Assembly: GCA_029204225.1 (NCBI GenBank)
Contig: CM055106.1
Span: forward strand, 35,562,361-35,626,360
Length of the DNA stretch: 64,000 nucleotides
Reading direction: 5' to 3'
DNA from: Diphasiastrum complanatum
Taxonomy: Eukaryota; Streptophyta; Lycopodiopsida; Lycopodiales; Lycopodiaceae
Made by a program: the position numbers and the translations under genes. Under the pieces are notes generated by a model. It was not told where the DNA came from, searched no databases, and saw nothing but the letters and a program-made list of their open reading frames with translations. Shown here in pieces: positions 57,532-64,000 of the stretch; position 1 is the first letter of the stretch; every line of letters starts with the position of its first letter.

Positions 57532-58560
57532 ATGGAGGCTCCAAAGTGGGTAAGGCGAGGCGGCGAGCCCAAGCTGGAGGACGTCCCTTCCCATTATGAG
57601 CTGGATGCGTCAAAACCTTCAGTATTTTCGTCTAATCTGAAGACTGGACTGCTGATCGGAACCTGGTATGCTTCCAACATTGGCGTTCTTCTGCTCAACA
57701 AATATCTGCTGAGCTACTTTGGATTCAGATATCCCGTCTTCCTTACTATGCTGCACATGTGTGCATGTGCTGCCTATAGCTACCTCGCAATCGCACGGCT
57801 TAGGATTGTGCCTATCCAAGTTACTGGATCTAGAAAGCAGTTCTTTAAAATTGTAGGATTAAGCTGTCTGTTCTCGTTTTCAGTGGTAACTGGAAATATG
57901 TCTCTGCGCTTGCTGCCTGTATCTTTCAACCAGGCAATCGGTGCCACCACTCCTTTTTTCACAGCCATATTTGCCATGATCATTACTTGCAAGCGGGAAT
58001 CAGTGGTTGTATATTTAGCTCTTGTCCCTGTGGTCGTTGGGATAGTGATTGCTAGCAATGGTGAACCCTTGTTTCATCTTCTGGGATTTGTTGCCTGCAT
58101 AGCATCTACAGGGGCGAGGGCACTAAAGTCTGTTGTGCAAGAATTATTGCTAACATCTGATTCAGAGAAGCTTCACTCAATGAATCTGCTTATGTACATG
58201 GCGCCAATGGCAGCTATCTTTCTGCTTCCTGCTGCTTGGATTATTGAAGGCAACATTATTTTTGTCATAATAGACAAAACCAGAGAAAGTCCTCTCGTTC
58301 TACTGCTACTGTTTTTGGATATGACAATTGCATACTTGGTGAATCTATTAAATTTCATGGTTACCAAGCACACGAGTGCTTTGACACTACAAGTTCTTGG
58401 CAATGCCAAGTCTGTGGTTGCTGCAGCGATATCAGTCCTCATTTTCCAAAACCCAGTCACTATCGTGGGCATGACTGGCTTTGCAATAACCATCATCGGG
58501 GTGGCGTTGTACAGTGAAGCTAAGAAGTGGGCCAAAAACAATTCTCAAGCAACCAAGTAA
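57532..58560 (+). CDS. Nucleotide-sugar transporter, NST-KT/TPT superfamily (UUAT-like)
   Basis: An uninterrupted frame of 342 codons. The first ATG is at 57532; an upstream GTG is not a credible start in a plant. After a polar 36-residue N-terminus come about ten hydrophobic segments (roughly residues 37-58, 67-88, 105-121, 125-150, 157-175, 180-193, 218-237, 255-277, 286-306, 308-328). Family signatures: [53 protein letters not shown] and [19 protein letters not shown] (the TLxVxGNxK motif). Close relatives in Arabidopsis are Golgi transporters of the UUAT group (UDP-uronic acid exchange for cell-wall polysaccharides); this is inferred from recalled similarity. No frame damage is seen, so it is probably functional. 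It lacks introns, which leaves open a retrocopy origin. 3' UTR probably to about 58640 or 58820 (AATGAA, AATAAA). Confidence 0.92.
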   Translation: MEAPKWVRRGGEPKLEDVPSHYELDASKPSVFSSNLKTGLLIGTWYASNIGVLLLNKYLLSYFGFRYPVFLTMLHMCACAAYSYLAIARLRIVPIQVTGSRKQFFKIVGLSCLFSFSVVTGNMSLRLLPVSFNQAIGATTPFFTAIFAMIITCKRESVVVYLALVPVVVGIVIASNGEPLFHLLGFVACIASTGARALKSVVQELLLTSDSEKLHSMNLLMYMAPMAAIFLLPAAWIIEGNIIFVIIDKTRESPLVLLLLFLDMTIAYLVNLLNFMVTKHTSALTLQVLGNAKSVVAAAISVLIFQNPVTIVGMTGFAITIIGVALYSEAKKWAKNNSQATK

Positions 58561-59235
58561 ACTCGTAACATGAGAAATTTGTAGTTTTAGTGAGTTAATC
58601 AAGAAGTGACGCATGCCTCTTCTGTCAGTTTGGGCTTGAATGAATGCTATGGCATGAACACAAAATCTTCTAAGCTGTCAAAACCAAAATGAGAGAGCTT
58701 GAGTAAGGCGATATTTTTTAAGCTTGAAAAGCACTTCGTAGCTGATGGGATCTTTTTTCCTGCTTTTACTCAATATGTTTCTGTTGATTTATTTTCAGAA
58801 TGCAAGCATGAAATAAAATTCTCTTCATGGCATCAAATTAAATACTTCAGATGTGGCAAGGCAACAGGTAGACTCATCATGATATTTTACAGGTTATTCT
58901 GATATAGATTTTGAATTTGAATACCATTCTAGATTTCATTAGTAGATTTCCTAATGCATTACATCATTGTTTTTGCAAATGTTCAATTAAACAGCCTATG
59001 CAGAAGAGCATGAGGCCATGAATGACAATACTCTATACCAGTTATCAATTAAGGTCCTTGCTTGAATCCAAGCCACACACTTAAGACAACTATTGTGCCA
59101 AGAGAAACCTTTTGTTATACCAAGTTGTGCTTCTTGGTTTCCAAGCGGAAGCTTGAATTTGGGATCAAAAAACTTGGATGCCAAGCTAACCAACGGAGCC
59201 AACCCCATTGGGTGTTATAAGGGGTTGTGGAAGAG
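58561..59235. other. 3' flank of the transporter gene, no further gene
   Basis: It contains an AATAAA-type signal at 58813, compatible with polyadenylation. The minus-strand frame 59208-58996 has no recognisable domain. The stretch probably includes the lost end of the neighbouring gypsy element. Confidence 0.5.
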
Positions 59236-59469
59236 TCATCTGAGATAGATGACACAATCGATGATAAACTTGACACCTGCTATTCGAACTTTTATATTTG
59301 ATAAATGACCAGCAGGGTCGGTAACTCGTTGATCAGCCATACGAAGTTTATATCGTGGTTGATCGAGGGTAGCGAAGCCCCATGACTTTGCCAATGACAA
59401 AGCCATTATATTGACGCCTGATCCGCTATCGAGGATAGCAGATACTGTGGGATAATCTTTATAGGACAA
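59236..59469 (-). pseudogene. Gypsy aspartic protease fragment
   Basis: 78 codons with the retropepsin active site TVSAILDSGSGVNIMALSLA (Asp-Ser-Gly) followed by WGFATLDQPRYKLRMADQRV and GVKFIIDCVIYL, as in plant gypsy proteases that mature Gag-Pol. It is cut before the RT. The DSG triad is intact. Confidence 0.78.
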
Positions 59470-59919
59470 GGGTGGTTGATGCTATTCCCCTAAGCAACAC
59501 CTATATTCATCAGATTCATAGGAATCTGAGGAATTTCAGGAATCGCTTCTGGTTTTCACTGTTCATCAGGAATAGGAGGCAACTGAAAACTACGATGGAT
59601 ATAACGTTGGATATGACGTTGAATGCCTGTTAAATCGAGCCTGTTCGGTAGATGGGGAGACCATCTCTGGTGGATAGTCCTCTGTAGTATTCGGATCGTT
59701 AGGGCGATCCATGACAGTCGTAGAGTGTCGTAGGATGGTGGAAATAAACTTGTGCACTCTGGTTACGGTGGATACAGTTGTCGGAATGCGGGTGTTGTGG
59801 TCTGTTACGGGTTGATTTTGGTTTGGGATGGTCGATGGAGGTCGTTGAAGGCCGTAAATCGTAATATTACGGTCTACTGCGGTTTGTGATGATCAAGGAC
59901 GGATGTGCATCGATCGAAA

Positions 59920-60600
59920 TTTGAGTGAGGCTCCGGCTCCGGTTGAAATTTGATAGGGGTCCGACTCTGGTTGAGATTGGAAGTAGGCCGTCGGTTGAGA
60001 GGTGACTGTGGCCTCCGGTTGAGATTCAAGAGTAGTGTTCCGGTTGAGATTTGAGCAGAGTGCTCCGGTTGAGATTTGAGAAGAGTGCTCCGGTCGAGAT
60101 CTGAGTAGAGTGCTCCGGTCGAGATCTGAGGAGAGTTCTTTGGTTGAGATCTGAGCGAAATGCTTCAGTCGAGAGCTGACAGAAGTGCTTCGATCGAGAT
60201 CTGAGTAGAGTGCTTCGGTCGAGATTGGAATGAACATTCCGGTTGAGATGTGAGCGAAATGCTCCGGTTGAGATGTGATAGCAGTGCTCCGGTCAAGTTT
60301 TTTTACTGAGCACTCCGGTGGAGAATCGAGCGAAATGCTCCGGTTGAGATGTGATGGCAGTGCTCCGGTCGAGTTTTTTACTGAGCACTCCGGTTGAGAT
60401 GCGAGCGAAATGCTCCGGTTGAGAATTGATGGCAATGCTCCGGTCGAGTATTTTACTGGGCACTCCGGTTGAGATGCGAGCGAAATGTTCCGGTTGAGAA
60501 TTGATGGCAGTGCTTCGGTTGAGTTTTTTTACTGAGCACTCTGGTTGAGATGCGAGCGAAATGCTCCGGTTGAAAAACGAACAGGACTTCGGTCCAGACC
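59920..60600 (-). repeat. 24-bp coding minisatellite (8-residue repeat)
   Basis: The unit, in plus-strand text roughly TGCTCCGGTTGAGATGTGAG, recurs at about 24-base steps more than 20 times. From 60280 to 60570 the units group into a higher-order period of about 72-75 bases containing TTTTTTACTGAGCACTCCGG. On the minus strand the array is largely open and codes an 8-residue repeat (RSTAITSQPEHFARIS-like). It sits between primer site and protease, where gag should be. Confidence 0.85.
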
Positions 60601-60716
60601 GAAGTGATGAGCTCGGCAATGAATGTGTAGGAGATCTCAGACGATGGTGTCGCAATACAGGAGATTGAGATATGGCTTGGTTAAGCGTGTGTGTAGCTGT
60701 GGAACGGCGCCAAATA

Positions 60717-61813
60717 TTCACATATTCACTGAATCTGTGAACACGTTTTTCTCTTTTTGTTGCTTATCTCTCTTGGATTACCTCTGTCGTTATGGTTCTT
60801 TGTGATTATTCTTCTTATTAGAACGTTTACAGAGCAGAAGCAATATTCAAGGATGCATTACGTATTTCCCAGCCTGTCAGTGGGTAACTCAAATCCGATA
60901 CTCAGCTACATGCATACACTAGCCATGCAACCATGTATAGCTCAAGCAGATCAACATTCAGCATAGAGAGCAATCCTACTACTAACTGCTGAATCAAAGA
61001 ACAATCAAGAACTAGAATAGCTACTGAAACCAAAACCAGATTCAAGAAACAAGAAACAAGATTCCCAACAGCATTTAACAATCTAGGAATCAAGAAACAC
61101 ACATTACTTGATGCCTAAATTATCCAAGAACATCAAGAACTAGAATGTCAAGACTATGCAAGATTTACACCACATTTCTAGCCTCTATAGTTTACTTGAA
61201 TGCTGATTTCTACAAGATTCCACAAATAAGAATTGAAGCTAATCCACAACTAAGCAAGAACAAGAAACAATAATCTAGTTGATTCACAAGCAAGGAATCA
61301 AGCATGCTCATAGAAATATCACTCAAGATCATTGCCATGAACAAGGAGCTTAGTGATCTTCAAGAACTCGTGGAGGATCCTCTTTATTAGCTCAAGAGAA
61401 CTTGAAAATACAATCAAAAGCTCCCTCACAAGAGAGGGGGGCCCTTAAATAAGCAAGAAGGCTGCCCATGTGGAGCCCATGTGGCAATTCCACTAGATTA
61501 GAAATTACATGTGGAATTTGCCCTTCCACTCGAGGTCACCATCAAAAGGTGCCTCACTCTTACTATTTTAAGGGGGTCTACATTTATTACAACTATTCAA
61601 GGAAATGTTACTAGCTCCTACATGGTCATTTCTTCTTTGGGATACACCATGTAGGCTCACATAGTTAATCAGTATCTTCCTAGCTAGTATTTCCTCGGCT
61701 CTCATGCTGGGCTCTCAGCTTCTTCTACTCTCTTCCTTCTGAGACCTCCTCGGTCATGGGTGAGAGATAACCTATGTCTTCAGCTTGGCTCGACACTAGA
61801 GAATCGACTAACA
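60717..61813 (-). mobile_element. LTR of the truncated gypsy element (about 1.1 kb)
   Basis: On the minus strand it has TTATTTAAGGGCCC near 61450 as TATA region and GCTAATAAAGAGG near 61385 as polyadenylation region, then ends just before the primer site. The exact 3' end is uncertain, since no CA dinucleotide is next to TGGCGCC. No second copy is in the window. Confidence 0.6.
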
Positions 61814-63066
61814 ATGAGAGTCATGTTCTTTCTTTCTACAACACCATTGTGCTGCGGTGTATAGGATGATGTCCTTCTATGAATGATTCCTTGATCATTG
61901 TAGAAATCAGTGAATCAGTTTGAGATGTATTCTCCACCTCGATCTGTTCTGATCTGCTTCACCTTGTTTCCTATACATCTTTCTGCCCAGCTCACATATT
62001 CTGTGAACTTGTCAAATGCATCTAATTTATTGTGAATGAACTATAATCATCAATAAAGGTGATATAGTACTTCGAGCCTCCTACTGAGATCACGTCAAAA
62101 GGTCCATAGATGTTTGAACGTAGTAGCTCCAGAATCTTTGTTGTTCTGTAGGAGTCCTTGACAAAAGGAGTACATGACATCTTACCTTTTATACATGCAT
62201 CATAGGTCATCGAACTGGTTGCATTCGAGATGCTCACCCCTGTGATAGCTCCATGATGTTTGCTTGATACAATGTCATTGAGTTCATATGGCATAGTCTC
62301 CTATGCCATATAATATCTGACAAATCATCATGTGTTTGATGTACTTGATCTGCAGGTATGCGTACCCTCAAGTGATACAGGTTGTCTTTGTGTCTACCTT
62401 GTATAATCAATGTACTAGTGCTTGCATCAACGACATTGCATGCTTCGTCTGAGAACGTCACACGCATCCTAGCATCTGCTATTTTTGCTACTGATAGCAA
62501 GTCTTGTTGCAGTGTAGGTACGAATAGAACGTCTTTGAGTTGTCTGTCTCTACCGTTTGTATTGAGCCATAGTGAACCAATACCATTTACTTGATGCTTT
62601 GATCCGTCTCCAAAAATGATAAATCTTGATGGATCTACACTCCAAAAGTCAGAGATTATGTGAGGTAGCTCCTGAATAAAAAATTACCTCATGTGTGTCA
62701 GGTGTGGATACTGCACACATGTCTGCACAGATGTAGGCGGTCGAATTTCCATGATTCGATCTTTCTTCGTCCATCTTCGAGCTTTCTGGGTTTTTGACAT
62801 AGGACAAACTATTATTGTTCTCATGTTTGCCTTGAGCTTGTTTGTTTCTTGGGTTCTGGTAACAGTCCATGGCTGCATGACCCTTTTTGTGACAATGGAT
62901 ACACTCAATCTTCGTATTGAGCTAGCACAAATCGACTGTATGTCCTTCGCATTTGCATCTCACGCATATCTTCTTGTCTCTATTCTACTGTTTGGGCTTT
63001 CCTTAAGAGATAAACTTTTTGAAGTTATATTAGTTTAAAATACATTCAACAAACACTTTTTGAAAG
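61814..63066 (-). pseudogene. Ty1/copia fragment: zinc knuckle, protease, integrase N-part (minus strand)
   Basis: From high to low coordinates: zinc knuckle CIHCHKKGHAAMDC (about 62915-62870), protease site EVIFYSGATSHNL (family DSGAT; Asp replaced by Tyr), LSVAKIADARMRVTF, GAG-pre-integrase IIWHRRLCHMNSMTL and KGKMSCTPF, then integrase LELLRSNIYGPFDV (first catalytic Asp replaced by Asn), GSKYYITFIDDYS, RTDRGGEYIS (second Asp) and [10 protein letters not shown] (Glu intact). It is cut at 61813 by a gypsy LTR and at 63066 by a plus-strand LTR. Several stops. Confidence 0.85.
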
Positions 63067-63565
63067 TGTGGAAAAGTTGGTAGTTGAGTTTGAGAGAGAT
63101 TCAAATTTGAATTTTGGGTACATTGAATCTAGACCCAAAAATAGTAGGGTTTACATTTTGGAGGGAAAGCCAAGTGGCCAAATAGGATCTGTACACTCTA
63201 TAAAAGGATGTAGCTCATGGAGAGACACATCTTCTCTCTTCTCTCTCTCATATCATCATTATACATGGTTCTCTTTGTGTTCTATTACTCATTGGTGCAC
63301 TCTCATGATGTTATCTTGCAAGTCTATGTGTAGAATGATCAATTATTGCTATTTTCGGTTCCACACGTGTGAAATATAGTAGGGTACTGTAATTTTATGG
63401 ACAACAACTATATTTTATATTTTGATTAATATCTCTTAGAGTTTGCATCTCATTTTGTATGTAGATGCTGATCTTTCTACATTGGAAGGATTGTTGGTTT
63501 GCTCCTTATTGTAACCAAAGATCAGGGACATGGATTGGATCTTGAATGTTTTGAAATACTTCACA
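63067..63565 (+). mobile_element. 5' LTR of a plus-strand LTR element (499 bp)
   Basis: Starts TGTGGAAAAG and ends ATACTTCACA, directly followed by a tRNA-Met-type primer site. It has CTCTATAAAAGGATG near 63198 as a TATA box and CT-rich sequence near 63230-63250. It lies inside the copia relic; the matching 3' LTR and target duplication would be beyond the window. Confidence 0.78.
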
Positions 63566-64000
63566 TGGTATCAAAGCAATAGTGTTTCAGGTTATGAAAG
63601 GATCAGCCATTTTTAGCAAGGATTTGGAGGAGTTACCAATGCTAGAGCATGCTAGATTTATCATACATTTTAGACTCCAATCTGAAATGCTTCGTTCGAT
63701 TTGCCCTCTCTTCTATATGTTTGCCAAAACAAGAATATATAATATTCACAACTAATATGGGATATTTGTACAAAGACATTAAAGGAAAGCTTGTTACTTT
63801 TGAATAGCAATTCTCCAAATTAGGATTTTAGTTTGAAATACTGTATTTGCATGTTGGAATTTTAATTGCACATGAAGCCCACGCCATCAGGATAGCTCCA
63901 ATACAGCAGGAAGGTGAGCCTTCAATTGAGGAAGTAGAATATCAATGTAGACTACGAAGACAAGTCCTGCGAGAGCAGCATCATCATCGTCAACCCAGCA
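63566..64000 (+). mobile_element. Primer site and start of internal region, cut by window edge
   Basis: TGGTATCAAAGCAA at 63566 is a tRNA-Met-type primer site with one change from the usual TGGTATCAGAGC. The following sequence is mostly non-coding; only near 63860-64000 is a Gln/Glu/His-rich frame open (APIQQEGEPSIEEVEYQCRL). No domain can be named. Confidence 0.7.

Larger units (their letters stand above)
59236..61813 (-). mobile_element. Truncated Ty3/gypsy element with TGGCGCC primer site
   Basis: On the minus strand: LTR (about 61813 to 60717), primer site TGGCGCCGTTCCAC near 60714, a region of 24-bp coding repeats (about 60600-59920), and a retropepsin fragment (59469-59236). RT and beyond are missing. 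The LTR start TGTTAGTCGATTC at 61813 directly abuts copia integrase sequence, so it inserted into that copia copy. Confidence 0.7.

Noticed and set aside
1-64000. tRNA, rRNA or organellar insert
   Set aside because: No cloverleaf-like gene, rRNA core motif or chloroplast/mitochondrial gene could be recognised by reading; the TGGTATCAGAGC matches are retroelement primer sites.

Overview
The window reads as nuclear DNA of a land plant, probably a seed plant with a large, transposon-rich genome. The evidence is a MIKC-type MADS-box first exon with a canonical splice donor, an NST-KT/TPT-family Golgi nucleotide-sugar transporter, plant-type Ty1/copia and Ty3/gypsy retroelements with tRNA-Met or TGGCGCC primer-binding sites, and (TC)n/(AG)n microsatellites. 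The retroelement load and nesting would suit a gymnosperm, but nothing here proves that. There is no bacterial, organellar or viral gene cluster, CRISPR array, rRNA or tRNA gene that I can support.

Layout: 1-2.9 kb is the 5' part of a minus-strand LINE (ORF1 and endonuclease), cut by the window edge. 3.0-6.3 kb is unassigned DNA with a 47-bp perfect hairpin. 6.3-11.5 kb is a decayed plus-strand Ty3/gypsy element: an LTR, a leader packed with TTACTCGCC/ATAACTCGCC motifs, a gag start, a deleted reverse transcriptase, RNase H and an integrase split by a 655-bp solo LTR with a 5-bp target duplication. 11.5-14 kb is a minus-strand LTR-element end. 14.7-15.05 kb is a second TTACTCGCC block. 15.7-20.6 kb holds two 565-bp LTRs of one family, each followed by a TGGCGCC primer-binding site, on either side of a copia integrase fragment.

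21.5-33.0 kb is the clearest structure: a plus-strand copia element inserted into an unrecognised reading frame, which is continuous again if the insertion is removed. That copia element is itself interrupted inside RNase H by a 6.1-kb minus-strand chromodomain-type Ty3/gypsy element with two LTRs, primer-binding site, polypurine tract and a 5-bp target duplication. 34.3-35.0 kb is a second copy of the 6.3-kb LTR. 36-37.3 kb is the 3' end of a minus-strand copia element.

From 37.3 to 48.9 kb DNA is mostly non-coding, with the MADS-box exon (40.9-41.1 kb, minus strand), a 75-bp TC microsatellite, a 94-bp tandem duplication and a copia gag remnant. 48.97-53.36 kb is a short minus-strand gypsy element with both LTRs. 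54.6-56 kb carries gag and LINE 3' remnants. The one host gene that looks intact, an uninterrupted 342-codon transporter gene, lies at 57.5-58.6 kb. 59.2-63.1 kb is a copia relic (minus strand) cut by a gypsy element with a coding minisatellite. At 63.07 kb a further plus-strand LTR element starts and runs off the window.

The two host genes have no visible functional link. Almost all other coding signal is retroelement-derived and broken by stops, frameshifts, deletions and lost catalytic residues, several through G-to-A or C-to-T changes as expected of old methylated repeats. I found no convincing new molecular system. The items most worth a second look are the palindromic TTACTCGCC leader arrays, the interrupted unknown reading frame, the 24-bp coding minisatellite, and the duplication upstream of the transporter.
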